Origin: Dyadobacter sp. NIV53
GTDB taxonomy: Bacteria > Bacteroidota > Bacteroidia > Cytophagales > Spirosomataceae
Length of the DNA: 64,000 nucleotides
NCBI RefSeq assembly: GCF_019711195.1
Contig: NZ_CP081299.1
Coordinates: forward strand, 6,544,501 to 6,608,500
Reading direction: 5' to 3'
Part shown: piece after piece, positions 8,840 through 17,500 of the stretch
Layout: every line of letters begins with the position of its first letter
Numbering within the stretch: position 1 is the stretch's first letter
Notes under the pieces: generated by a model
What the model was told of the DNA's origin: nothing
Databases searched by the model: none
What the model saw: only the letters and a program-made list of their open reading frames with translations
Made by a program: the position numbers and the translations under genes

Positions 8840-8946
8840 CTGGTAAATTTATAGTTCCTGTATTAGGCAGGTTAGCACTTATTCCGCCTTGGAAAGTTGC
8901 TAAGAGTTCATTGAGCCTGTCTCTCCCTCTTTCTGTATAAATCCAC
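8840..8946 (-). ncRNA. SAM-I (S-box) riboswitch aptamer
   Basis: Minus-strand RNA with the SAM-I layout. P1: ATTTATA (with TGG) against TATAAAT (with CCA). P2: AAGAG/CTCTT enclosing the conserved GAGAGACAGGCTCAATGAA, close to the family consensus GAGGGACUGGCCCgAUGAA. Then AGCAAC, P3 TTCC/GGAA, the invariant GTGCTAA and P4 CCTG/CAGG. All four helices and the key unpaired words are present and in order. It is normally a SAM-responsive off-switch for methionine and SAM genes. Here it leads into a cysteine-rich micropeptide and no methionine gene follows. Confidence 0.9.
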
Positions 8947-8979
8947 TTTTACTTTGCAGGTAGTAATCGTAAGACGATG

Positions 8980-9012
8980 CAAAGGTAAGGCCATGATTTC
9001 CGGTTTATCAAA
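8980..9012 (-). promoter_or_regulatory. Bacteroidota-type promoter for the riboswitch unit
   Basis: Minus strand: TTTG (9009-9012), 21 bases, then TACCTTTG (8980-8987), matching the -33 TTTG and -7 TAnnTTTG boxes of the main Bacteroidota sigma factor. The predicted start near 8973 lies about 27 bases before P1 of the riboswitch. Confidence 0.75.
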
Positions 9013-9428
9013 AATTATTTGAAGTATTTTTAATAAAATCGGGAATTATGCCACAGAATAATTGATTGTCGTTACACGATTTCCAGAATGATTTAGCACC
9101 CATTTTCGTAGCTATTTTGTTCTAAACAAAATACAATGGGTTTTGTTGTTGCCGGTTACATGAAAAGAATGCTTAATAGGAGATATGGTTTTTCGTACCT
9201 AAGAGGAAGGAGTACTTTGTCAAATTTAAAACCTAACTTATCGGGTGAATTATTAAAAAAGGAGTTAATAGTTAGCTAAGATGATTGATCGAGCGATAGT
9301 TACCGCACGGCGGACCGTTCAGTGTGACAAACATTTTGTTAAATTGAAAGCTAACAGCTCAATATACCGCATCTTGGTGGTACGAAACCAAATAAACCTA
9401 TAAACTCTATAAAATTAGTAGACAAATA
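9013..9428. other. intergenic region between divergent promoters
   Basis: About 415 bases separating the leftward riboswitch promoter from the rightward TlpA promoter. No coding frame is supported. AAACAAAATACAATGGGTTT and similar AT-rich words occur but no clear structure. Confidence 0.5.
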
Positions 9429-9460
9429 TTTGTGATCATTTTTTTTCTGTCCTACATTTG
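9429..9460 (+). promoter_or_regulatory. Bacteroidota-type promoter for the TlpA-like gene
   Basis: TTTG (9429-9432), 20 bases including a T8 run, then TACATTTG (9453-9460), a full match to the TTTG-N19-21-TAnnTTTG pattern. It implies a leader of about 150 bases before the ATG at 9621, with CCGGAA/TTCCGG words that could fold. Confidence 0.8.
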
Positions 9461-9620
9461 TCCACGTTTTAGAAACGACTGATTAGAAACCACCTTTAAT
9501 TGGTTAACATATTCCCCGGAAAAAATCCTGCAAATGTTTCCGGCAGAGTGAGAGTTCTTTCGGATAATTCCGGTAAGGCTATATGATTAACTATTTTTCA
9601 ATTTTAACAAATCACGTTGT

Positions 9621-10937
9621 ATGAAAATCAACAACCAGATGAAGGCGGTGGCTTTGGCAGGTGCCACTATTTTAAGCAGTTTTGCAAGTGCATCGGATGA
9701 CAAACCTCACGCAAAGTCACCGAAACAAGGAATTTGGCGCGGGGAGTTCGTAATCAGCGAAACGCATATTCCGTTCAATTTCGAATACAATGCAAAAGAC
9801 AAAGATCATCCGGTTCTGACCTTACTTAACGGAACGCGCCGTGATGACTTCAAGGTGACCAAATTAAGCGGAGATTCTATTTTTGTAAAAATGAATACCT
9901 ATGATGCCGCACTGGTTGCCAATGTGGAGTCAGACGGTAAAATCACAGGCGAATACAGAAGCCTTGTGCCTGGTTTCCGTGGAAGCTCACTTCCTTTCTC
10001 GGCGGAACATGGGAAAGACTATCGTTTTGTGGAAAAAGGAAAAGAACAGCCAACCAGGCACAATTTAACAGGTAAATGGGATTTGCAGGTTTTCAGCAAA
10101 GCTAAAATGCCTGACAATATTGCGCTTCTTAAACAGGAAGGTAACAAGCTGACCGGTGTTGTTATGTCAACAGTAGGGGACAGCCGTGAGCTGGAAGGCG
10201 TGGTTGAAGGCGATGAATTTGTACTTTCGCATTTCTCAGGCCCAAACCCAAGGGTTTACAAAGGGAAAATCAATGAAGATGGTTCAATCACAGGAGTGAT
10301 CAGTTCCGGAATTTATGATAATACTAAATTTGAAGGAAGCAAAAATGCCCAGGCTGCTTTGCCCGATCCTTATAAACTGACGCATTTGAAAGAAGGTTAT
10401 ACCAAACTCGATTTTACACTTCCTGACCTGAACGGCAAAAACGTGTCGTTGAGTGATGACAAGTATAAAGGAAAAGTCGTGATCGTCGAGATCGTTGGAA
10501 CGTGGTGCCCGAACTGTACAGACCAGACTTCGTTTCTTTCTCCATGGTTTAAAGAAAACAAAGCGCGTGGCGTAGAAGCAATTGCGATTGGTTTTGAACA
10601 AAAAGATGACCTGGAATATGCAAAATATACACTGGGTACCTTGAAGAAAAAATACGGAATTGAATATGATATTCTGTTCGGCGGAATTGCAGATAAGAAA
10701 GTTGCTTCTGAAAAACTTCCTGCCCTGAACCGTATGATGGCATTCCCGACCACGATCCTGATTGACCGTAATGGAGATGTTCGCCAGATACATACAGGAT
10801 ATACCGGAACCATTACCGGAGATTACTATACGGAATATGTAAAAAAATGGAACAAAGACCTGGATGAATTGATCGCTGAGCCGGTTCCCGCTGCGTTTAC
10901 TTCTGTCAATACTTCATCTGCGAAGAGCTCAAAATAA
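9621..10937 (+). CDS. exported TlpA-like thioredoxin-fold protein
   Basis: 438-residue exported redox protein. After a signal peptide (MKINNQMKAVALAGATILSSFASA) comes a long beta-rich N-terminal half (about 35-245, with NLTGKWDLQVF and VVEGDEFVLSHFSG) and then an AhpC/TSA-TlpA thioredoxin domain: FTLPDLNGKNVSLSDDKYKGKVVIVEIVGTW, active site WCPNC (Cys296, Cys299) and MAFPTTILIDRNG with the cis-proline. Likely a periplasmic thiol reductase or a protein helping cytochrome maturation. The downstream gene for a DsbD N-terminal domain, then a di-haem peroxidase, support a shared extracytoplasmic redox role. A 15-bp hairpin follows the stop. Confidence 0.92.
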   Translation: MKINNQMKAVALAGATILSSFASASDDKPHAKSPKQGIWRGEFVISETHIPFNFEYNAKDKDHPVLTLLNGTRRDDFKVTKLSGDSIFVKMNTYDAALVANVESDGKITGEYRSLVPGFRGSSLPFSAEHGKDYRFVEKGKEQPTRHNLTGKWDLQVFSKAKMPDNIALLKQEGNKLTGVVMSTVGDSRELEGVVEGDEFVLSHFSGPNPRVYKGKINEDGSITGVISSGIYDNTKFEGSKNAQAALPDPYKLTHLKEGYTKLDFTLPDLNGKNVSLSDDKYKGKVVIVEIVGTWCPNCTDQTSFLSPWFKENKARGVEAIAIGFEQKDDLEYAKYTLGTLKKKYGIEYDILFGGIADKKVASEKLPALNRMMAFPTTILIDRNGDVRQIHTGYTGTITGDYYTEYVKKWNKDLDELIAEPVPAAFTSVNTSSAKSSK

Positions 10938-10976
10938 AAATGATTTATTTTAGGTAAGTGACACGCCGGTAATTTG

Positions 10977-11018
10977 AAACAACTGTAAAGCAAATCCAAA
11001 TGCGCTTTGCAGTTGTTT
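10977..11018 (+). terminator. hairpin after the TlpA-like gene
   Basis: AAACAACTGTAAAGC pairs with GCTTTGCAGTTGTTT over 15 bp (one wobble) around a 12-base loop. There is no long T run after it, so it may pause or protect the transcript rather than end it fully. Confidence 0.6.
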
Positions 11019-11108
11019 AACTTACTTAACTTATAAAATTTATCAATTTGGAAATTATAAATCCCATCTGTTACCAGTACGGTGGTATTTTATTAATCAG
11101 GCAAACTC

Positions 11109-11564
11109 ATGACCAGGAAATTCCTTTTATTTTTCTTACTACTATCTGTAAAAATCCAGGCACAGGACGCCGGTGAAATTTCAAAGTGGGACATATCTGT
11201 TTCAAATAAAGAAGCCAAAGCAGGCGAGGAGATAGAACTGGTTTTTTTAGCCAGCATTGACAAAAACTGGAAATTGTATTCTTCTGATTTCAGGAATGAC
11301 ATTGGTCCGCTTCCCACAGAATTCAGGTTTGCTGAAACAGACGGTTATAATCTTGTCGGCAAAATTGAGCCGGTAAAACCTAAAAAAACCGTTGACCCAA
11401 CGTGGGATGTAGCCTATACTTACTTTCTTGAAAAAGCAGAATTCAGGCAGAAAATAAAACTTACCAGGAAAGATTTCATTGTAAAAGGGACTATAAAAGG
11501 CCTTTTGTGTAGCAATGAAGACGGAATATGCATTCCATTCCAAAAATCTTTTCAGGTTAATTGA
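11109..11564 (+). CDS. DsbD N-terminal-domain-like exported protein
   Basis: 151-residue protein: signal peptide MTRKFLLFFLLLSVKIQA, then an immunoglobulin-like domain of the type at the N-terminus of the thiol:disulfide interchange protein DsbD (AGEEIELVFLASIDKNWKLYS, GKIEPVKPKKTVDPTWD, KGTIKGLLCSNEDGICIPF). The two Cys in LLCSNEDGIC match the redox pair of that domain. The membrane and thioredoxin parts of full DsbD are absent, so this is a stand-alone receiver or donor of disulfides in the periplasm. It lies between a TlpA-like gene and a di-haem peroxidase gene, whose ATG follows 17 bases later. Confidence 0.85.
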   Translation: MTRKFLLFFLLLSVKIQAQDAGEISKWDISVSNKEAKAGEEIELVFLASIDKNWKLYSSDFRNDIGPLPTEFRFAETDGYNLVGKIEPVKPKKTVDPTWDVAYTYFLEKAEFRQKIKLTRKDFIVKGTIKGLLCSNEDGICIPFQKSFQVN

Positions 11565-11581
11565 AACCGAATTTTATTAAG

Positions 11582-12523
11582 ATGTTTAGAATCAGAAATA
11601 TCTTTGGTGTACTGATTTTCGTGACCACCGTGGCATTTCAGTACCAGGAAAATGATGTTTCCACCAGGGAAGAATTAGGAGAGAAACTGTTTTCCGATCC
11701 AATCCTGTCAAAAGGCAGGGCTATAAGCTGCGCTTCATGCCATATTCCCGCTTTTGCTTTTGCAGACACTGCCGCTTTTAGTATCGGTGATAAAGGCACA
11801 CGTCTTTCGAGAAACAGCCCGCCGCTGACAAACCTTTCCGGAAGGACAGACTTTTTCTGGGACGGCAGGGCTTCATCACTGGAAGAACAGATTTTGGGGC
11901 CGTTGTCGTCACATGATGAAATGGACCTGCCCATAGAGCAGGCGGTAGAAAGGTTAAAACAAGATGCCTTTTACAGTACTGCTTTTCAAAAAATATTTAA
12001 AACGGATGTCAATCAAAAGAATTTGCTAAGTGCCATTGCGTCTTTTGAAAGAACACTGGAAACGACCGACACCCCTTATGACCGTTACCTGGACGGAGAT
12101 GAAAAGGCTATGTCGCCTGAGGCCGTTCGCGGACGTATATTGTTTATCGGTAAGGCAAATTGTGCACTTTGTCATTCGGGAGAGGATTTCACTGCCGACC
12201 GTTTCAAAAGCATAGGTTTATTTAATGGAAAGGAATTAACAGATCCGGGACGGTTTAAGATTACAAAAGACAGCGTTCATATCGGCATGTTCAAAGTGCC
12301 TGGCTTGCGGAATGTGGCAGTTACAGCACCATACATGCACAATGCTATGTTCAGGACGCTAAAAGAAGTGGTTCAATATTACAATACACCCGACAAGTTT
12401 GTAAGCAATAGTATCAACCGTGACCTTTCACTGGGCAGTTCGCTCAACCTTTCCGACGGCGAGGTAAACGATATCGTAGCGTTTCTGGAAGCTTTGACAG
12501 ACGATCGGTTCAGGAAAAAATAG
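11582..12523 (+). CDS. di-haem cytochrome-c peroxidase family protein
   Basis: Periplasmic di-haem protein of about 313 residues in the CcpA/MauG family, which reduces hydrogen peroxide using electrons from small cytochromes or oxidises a protein partner. Two haem c sites are visible: CASCH (Cys50-His54) and CALCH (Cys194-His198), with the family's FFWDGRA and a late MHNAMFRTL giving the second haem's Met/His region. An N-terminal hydrophobic segment acts as signal or anchor. A TTG overlaps the upstream stop at 11561, but the ATG at 11582 is the more natural start. Cytochrome c attachment needs reduced Cys, which fits the thiol-redox neighbours. Confidence 0.93.
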   Translation: MFRIRNIFGVLIFVTTVAFQYQENDVSTREELGEKLFSDPILSKGRAISCASCHIPAFAFADTAAFSIGDKGTRLSRNSPPLTNLSGRTDFFWDGRASSLEEQILGPLSSHDEMDLPIEQAVERLKQDAFYSTAFQKIFKTDVNQKNLLSAIASFERTLETTDTPYDRYLDGDEKAMSPEAVRGRILFIGKANCALCHSGEDFTADRFKSIGLFNGKELTDPGRFKITKDSVHIGMFKVPGLRNVAVTAPYMHNAMFRTLKEVVQYYNTPDKFVSNSINRDLSLGSSLNLSDGEVNDIVAFLEALTDDRFRKK

Positions 12524-12544
12524 AAAAAAAACTAATCAGCATAG

Positions 12545-12907
12545 ATGATGAAGAAAATCCGGATACTCGTATTGATCGCAGCCGCATTTGTTGCTGAAGC
12601 AAAACCGTTACAAAAGGAAATTAACGGGATTGTCACTTCAAAAGGCAATGGAGACGTGCTTGATCTCGTGGTAGTTTGGGTAAAAGGAACCAATCAGGGA
12701 ATGGTAACCGGTGAAGACGGTTATTTTGATCTGCTCGTAAATGAAGGCGACACGCTTGAATTTTCCGGCAGAGGATACAAAACTACCCAGCTTGTTGTTG
12801 GTGGTAAAAGCCTTTACAAAGCAGAACTGGAAAAGGAGGAAACGGCAACGAATAACAGATTGCGCGTATCCGCTATTGATGCCCGGATTAATGCAAAACA
12901 GGATTAA
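12545..12907 (+). CDS. CarboxypepD_reg-like exported protein
   Basis: 120-residue exported protein: signal peptide MMKKIRILVLIAAAFVAEA, then a single carboxypeptidase-D regulatory-like domain (KEINGIVTSKGNGDVLDLVVVWVKG, then TGEDGYFDLLVNEGDTLEFSGRGYKTTQ). This is the module that usually opens TonB-dependent receptors, but no plug or barrel follows, so it is either a stand-alone surface or adhesion module or the remnant of a larger gene. It starts 22 bases after the peroxidase stop. The next ORF in another frame (12891-13064) may be its displaced C-terminal part. Confidence 0.75.
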   Translation: MMKKIRILVLIAAAFVAEAKPLQKEINGIVTSKGNGDVLDLVVVWVKGTNQGMVTGEDGYFDLLVNEGDTLEFSGRGYKTTQLVVGGKSLYKAELEKEETATNNRLRVSAIDARINAKQD

Positions 12908-13064
12908 GCACCAAGGTTTATTGAAGGATACGGCGGCTTTTAAGGAAGATCATAAAAAGCAAATTTTTGAACCGCCAGGACTGGAAGTTGGTAGAGACAA
13001 TCCAAAGGAAAAGCTGGATTCGGCCGGGTATAAAAAGTTTAAGGATGCATATCTTAATATTTAA
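12891..13064 (+). CDS. small hypothetical protein or displaced C-terminal fragment
   Basis: 57 codons from ATG 12891, overlapping the end of the CarboxypepD_reg gene by 17 bases in another frame. Hydrophilic and Lys-rich (DTAAFKEDHKKQIFEPPG, KEKLDSAGYKKFKDAYLNI), with no known domain. The composition looks coding. It may be a coupled small gene, or the true C-terminus of the upstream protein after a frameshift. Confidence 0.35.
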   Translation: MQNRIKHQGLLKDTAAFKEDHKKQIFEPPGLEVGRDNPKEKLDSAGYKKFKDAYLNI

Positions 13065-13232
13065 TCCCAATAAAAAAATACTACAACGAATTAATCCCTA
13101 AGTCGTTATCACCAAAAATTTAAATGAGTATTTTTAGAAGGAAGGCCGTTTTGTTTGTAACTTATTAAGTATTTTCAAACAAAACGCTTCTCCGGATGAA
13201 GCTTACAACGATTTGGTTTGCTGCAAGTATTT

Positions 13233-14189
13233 ATGTTTGACACTTGCAGTCCGCGAAAGGACAGCAAGACAGTGGTGCTGGAATTACCCATTACATTTGA
13301 AAATGGTTTCGGCCCTTTTGAAGAAACTTATTCTGTTCTGAATCAAGAACCATCATCCGAAAATCTTATCGGATCGCCATGGGTGGCTACGTACCCATCC
13401 ATAAAGGGCATTCCGGACAATTGGCATCATGTAGTCAGGTATATGGAATGGCTTAACGCAAGACAATTCGTTTACCAGAATTATCATCAGGGTAAAATCG
13501 GTCCTGAATTGTATAACAGCTTACTGAAAAGCTGGAACTGGGTTCCTGATCAAACAATCTTATCCAAAAAGCCTATCAATTGTTTTGTGTATGTAATTAC
13601 TGGCCAGGACAGTTATGGCAATAATGTCATGAGAATCGACTGCAATAACAACCTGGATTTTAGCGATGAAACAACTTTTTATCCCAAAGCGCTGAGCCGG
13701 TTTTGGAAAACTAAAAATGACCAATTCAAAAGTGGTTACAAGAAATTCCATATGGTTCAATACGAGTCCGTACGTTTTGGGAAAATAGTCCCGGATAGCA
13801 TTCCGATGATTCTCCGGTATGCGCCGGAACAAGTAAATGAAAAGCTGTACTGGTGCAGTTTTCCGCAATATGGCGTCACAACATTGTCCTGGAAAGGCAG
13901 GAATTATCGTATAGCAATCAGCAGAAATTTTAATGGTTCTTCCTTTTACGACGCACGGATCGTTGCTTTGGGCGAATCAGATGATGACAAAAATTTGACA
14001 TTTTTCCAAACAATCCAAATAGGAGGCTTTTTGGAAACCGGGACTTTACTCAGCAGATCAAGGTTTAAGTATTTGGGCATAAACCAGTCGGAAAATATCC
14101 TGCTGCTGGAAAGTGCAGAAGAGATCAAAAAAAGAATACTATGTAGCAAGTTCCAAATCGTACATGCCTATACGAAACAACATTCCTGA
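13233..14189 (+). CDS. hypothetical exported protein, N-terminus possibly frameshifted
   Basis: About 318 residues, unknown family. The segment RIDCNNNLDFSDETTF resembles the D-x-N-N-x-D-F-S-D-E calcium-loop-like motif common in exported Bacteroidota proteins. The frame opens at TTG 13218 and the ATG at 13233 gives MFDTCSPRKDS, without a signal peptide. In the adjacent frame, ATG 13196 encodes MKLTTIWFAASIYV then stops at 13238. Removing one base of the TTT there would join this signal-like segment to DTCSPRKDS. Expected location is outside the cytoplasm if that join is right. Last gene of the redox cluster. Confidence 0.65.
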   Translation: MFDTCSPRKDSKTVVLELPITFENGFGPFEETYSVLNQEPSSENLIGSPWVATYPSIKGIPDNWHHVVRYMEWLNARQFVYQNYHQGKIGPELYNSLLKSWNWVPDQTILSKKPINCFVYVITGQDSYGNNVMRIDCNNNLDFSDETTFYPKALSRFWKTKNDQFKSGYKKFHMVQYESVRFGKIVPDSIPMILRYAPEQVNEKLYWCSFPQYGVTTLSWKGRNYRIAISRNFNGSSFYDARIVALGESDDDKNLTFFQTIQIGGFLETGTLLSRSRFKYLGINQSENILLLESAEEIKKRILCSKFQIVHAYTKQHS

Positions 14190-14200
14190 GAAATAAACGA

Positions 14201-14545
14201 TCAGCTGTTTTTCCAGGCTGCATTTTCAAGCTCTTGTTTGCCTTTAAGGAACAAACGTTTTTCCCTGTTAATTACATTGAGTTCATTGATTTCATGTAAA
14301 TGTCTTGTTTGGATACCGGAAATATACAAGCGGCTATGGTAACAATTTTGAGCCTCATTATTCTCCAGCCTATGCAATATTCCCAGATTGTGACGGGATT
14401 TAATTTCATTGGCATATAGTGACTTCCATTCGGCACAATGTAGTTTTAGCAAACTCAAAGCCGAGTCCGATGATAAAAATGTGAAAGATAACATATCGAA
14501 ATGGTTGAAATGTGAAGCGGTGTGCTTAAAGTTACGAAAATTCAT
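14201..14545 (-). CDS. hypothetical protein
   Basis: 114 residues, His- and Asn-rich, mostly helical prediction (NEIKSRHNLGILHRLENNEAQ, INREKRLFLKGKQELENAAWK). No signal peptide, no membrane segment, no family recognised. It starts at ATG 14545 and ends 12 bases from the convergent gene's stop. The natural-looking amino-acid mix supports coding. Confidence 0.5.
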   Translation of the reverse strand: MNFRNFKHTASHFNHFDMLSFTFLSSDSALSLLKLHCAEWKSLYANEIKSRHNLGILHRLENNEAQNCYHSRLYISGIQTRHLHEINELNVINREKRLFLKGKQELENAAWKNS

Positions 14546-15180
14546 GGTGTTTACGTATACTCTTTAAATTAAATATAACATTTGTGCAATGATGTGAATA
14601 TCAAAGCAATGTCCAGTCATCATTTTTTAATATTGTATCTGATCAGCATCGCTTCTGCGCTATCGTAACAACCGAAATAGTGTAGCCCGCCAGACAAAAA
14701 CAATGCCTGTCCCTCTCGAAAATATAAACAATAATTGAAATGCAAGGTGAAGGGGCTTTGTATGGCTAAGCCTGGTGATTTAAATGTATTGTACGAAATC
14801 GCCATTTTAAAAAATGGGAAAGTCTGGTATAGGATAATCTGGTTGTAGGGTAAACAAGCTTTTCATTTCATAGTAAACTTAGATTTATTGATGATTAAAA
14901 AGTCTTTTAATCTTAATATATAGATAGTTCTATTTATTGAAATAATTTGTAGAAATTTCTAATTATCAAGAAGTTATGGTATTTATATTGGGTTAAATAA
15001 TTGTATTTTTAATGTTTGGCATATTAATGAAAATGTGATGTTAAGAGGAAAATCCTTCTTGCCTGAATGTTGGGATATTTAGAAAAATAATGTATTAAAC
15101 CGACTTTCGTGTAATTATTAAATTCAAATTTTAGTCCATTAATAGTAGGTGGGTACCGGCAACTGAATCTGAAAATTAAT
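14546..15180. other. intergenic region without a supported gene
   Basis: About 630 AT-rich bases (very AT-rich from 14880 to 15060). A 61-codon minus frame at 14620-14805 lacks coding features. No promoter boxes or strong hairpins recognised. It serves as leader space for the histidine kinase gene. Confidence 0.5.
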
Positions 15181-17415
15181 ATGAAATACCTGAGCATTGT
15201 TATTTTCCTGCTTTTAGGCACGGTCGTGGCCAGAGCTCAAAATCCGAAAATTGATAGCATAAACCTGCTGATCAATCGTGCGAAAACGGATACCGGACGT
15301 ATTAACCGGCTTATTGACAAAATAGATTTACTGGCACAAATAAATATAGATTCTGCGCTGAACCTGAGTGTATCGACGATTGAATTTGCAAAAAAGAGCA
15401 ATTATCCTGCAGGAGAAGCCCGTGCCAGAACTAAACTGGCCAATCATAATTCTTACAAAGGAAATTTTGCGGCGGCGAAGGAAAACCTGGAAATAGCCAT
15501 AAAAATGTTCACTGCCCTCAAAAATAATGTACAGTTGCTCAAAGTCTACAATTCATATGGTACCATGTACGGCATGCAAAGTAAGTACGACAGCTCGCTG
15601 ATGTTCTTTGAAAAAGGGGCAACTATTGCAGAGGCAGACAAGGAAAATCAAAAGGACATATTGGGTACATTAGGCACTATTTACATGAACATTGGCATCT
15701 CATACCAGATGCTTTCCAATCAGCCACAGGCACTTTTTTATCAGCAAAAGGCATTAAAAATTGCGGAAGCTCAGCACGACGTCAGCTCGCAAGCTTATTG
15801 CATGCTAAATATCTCAAATACCTTACGCAATATCGGTGACATAAAAAGGGCTGAAAAAAGCATGCAGCAGTCAATTCGGTTAGCCAAACAAGTTTCTCTG
15901 AAAAATGTTGAATTATATGCATATACCAATCTTGCGGCACTTTACAGTGAGCTGAAGACCAATCAGAAAGCATACGATTACGCGATGAAAGCAGCAGGCC
16001 TTGCCAAGGAAATGGGTGATACCGGCATCGAGGCAACCAGTTTGTCGCGTGCTGCCACCAGTTTAGCAAAGCAGAAAAAGTTTAATGATGCTGAAAAATT
16101 AAATACTCAGGCTATTGGCATTGCGGACGAATCGAGGCAGCCGCTTAATATTCACCAGACTTACTCCTCCATGGGCGTTATCAAGCGAATGCAGGAAAAG
16201 TATGTGGCTGCAATCCCATATTTCGAGAAAAGTTTTGAAGCCCTGAAAAATGCTGATATATATGATTTGCAAACCGGGGAAATGTATTCGGAGTTGTCAT
16301 TATGTTATGAGAAATCGGGTAACTTTCCTCGTGCACTGGCAACCCATAAAATTGCTGCATCCATTGCGGATTCGGTCCGTGGAAAGGAGAATATTCGCAA
16401 GACTACCGAATTGAATATGAATTATGCCTTTGAAAAACAGCGGCAGGCGGCACAGGCCGAGCAGCAAAAACAGGATGCGTTGACCAAAACACGCCAGACT
16501 ACATTAATGGGTGGAATGGGATTAATGCTTGCGCTGGCCGGGATGAGCTTTTACGCTTATCGTACCAAACAAAAGGCAAATGGATTGCTCGAAGTTCAAA
16601 AAACAGAATTGGAACAAACACTTACCAAGCTCAAGACAACCCAGACACAATTGATCCATTCCGAGAAGATGGCTTCCCTTGGAGAGTTAACCGCCGGTAT
16701 CGCACATGAAATTCAGAACCCATTGAATTTTGTAAATAATTTCTCTGAGGTAAGTGCGGAACTGGCCGAAGAAATACTGCAGGAGCTGGAAAACGGCGAC
16801 CCTGATGAGGCAAAGGCTATTGCTGGTGACATAAAAGATAATTTACAAAAGATCATCCTGCACGGCAAGCGTGCAGACAACATTGTAAAAGGGATGCTGG
16901 AACACTCCCGCAGCAGCAGTGGTACGCTTAAGCCGACAAACCTGCATTTGCTGATTGATGAATATATCAAGCTGGCGTTTCACGGTTTTAGGGTAAAAGA
17001 CCAGTCTTTTCAGGCAGAGCTGGTAAACGAGCGGGACAGTGGCATCGGAAAGATCAATGCTGCTCCTCAGGATCTGGGCCGGGTACTTTTAAATCTGTTT
17101 AACAACGCATTTTATGCCGTTAAAGAAAAGCAGCAGAATAATGGCCAGTCTGATTACAAACCTACCATTATAGTCAGTACACATCGCCTGGAAGATTTTG
17201 TGGAAATTCGTGTGCGAGATAACGGTACCGGTATTTCGGAGCATGTAAGGCAAAAAATATTCCAGCCCTTTTTTACGACCAAACCAACCGGACAGGGAAC
17301 CGGCCTTGGCTTATCCATAAGTTATGACATTGTTACCAAAGGCCATGGCGGAACGTTAGCAGTCGAGTCTGAGATGGGTGTAGGGACTGTTTTTATACTA
17401 AGATTGCCGGTTTAG
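15181..17415 (+). CDS. TPR-containing sensor histidine kinase
   Basis: 744-residue signalling protein. Signal peptide (MKYLSIVIFLLLGTVVARAQ), a periplasmic tetratricopeptide array (about 80-390), one transmembrane span near 440-460 (MGGMGLMLALAGMSFYAY), a short coiled linker (LEVQKTELEQTLTKLKTTQTQL), then a HisKA-type dimerisation domain with phospho-accepting His509 (GIAHEIQNPLNF) and a HATPase_c domain (NNAFYAVKEK N-box, DNGTGI G1, GTGLGLSISYDIV G2). It autophosphorylates on an external cue and passes phosphate to a response regulator. No regulator gene is adjacent, so the partner is elsewhere. Followed by a weak ATGAAT/ATTCAT hairpin. Confidence 0.94.
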   Translation: MKYLSIVIFLLLGTVVARAQNPKIDSINLLINRAKTDTGRINRLIDKIDLLAQINIDSALNLSVSTIEFAKKSNYPAGEARARTKLANHNSYKGNFAAAKENLEIAIKMFTALKNNVQLLKVYNSYGTMYGMQSKYDSSLMFFEKGATIAEADKENQKDILGTLGTIYMNIGISYQMLSNQPQALFYQQKALKIAEAQHDVSSQAYCMLNISNTLRNIGDIKRAEKSMQQSIRLAKQVSLKNVELYAYTNLAALYSELKTNQKAYDYAMKAAGLAKEMGDTGIEATSLSRAATSLAKQKKFNDAEKLNTQAIGIADESRQPLNIHQTYSSMGVIKRMQEKYVAAIPYFEKSFEALKNADIYDLQTGEMYSELSLCYEKSGNFPRALATHKIAASIADSVRGKENIRKTTELNMNYAFEKQRQAAQAEQQKQDALTKTRQTTLMGGMGLMLALAGMSFYAYRTKQKANGLLEVQKTELEQTLTKLKTTQTQLIHSEKMASLGELTAGIAHEIQNPLNFVNNFSEVSAELAEEILQELENGDPDEAKAIAGDIKDNLQKIILHGKRADNIVKGMLEHSRSSSGTLKPTNLHLLIDEYIKLAFHGFRVKDQSFQAELVNERDSGIGKINAAPQDLGRVLLNLFNNAFYAVKEKQQNNGQSDYKPTIIVSTHRLEDFVEIRVRDNGTGISEHVRQKIFQPFFTTKPTGQGTGLGLSISYDIVTKGHGGTLAVESEMGVGTVFILRLPV

Positions 17416-17500
17416 GCTTCATGGGGAATAATGAATCTTTTTATTCATGAGGAGTGTAAGTGGCTGTAATTTACCATGGCAGGCTTTTATTTTTAAGTGA

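Noticed and set aside
10284..10793. Long minus-strand frames (169 and 138 codons) over the TlpA-like gene
   Set aside because: Antisense to a thioredoxin domain with an intact active site. Cys/Phe-rich noise.
14620..14805. 61-codon minus frame in the gap before the TPR kinase
   Set aside because: No start context, no domain, composition like random AT-rich DNA.
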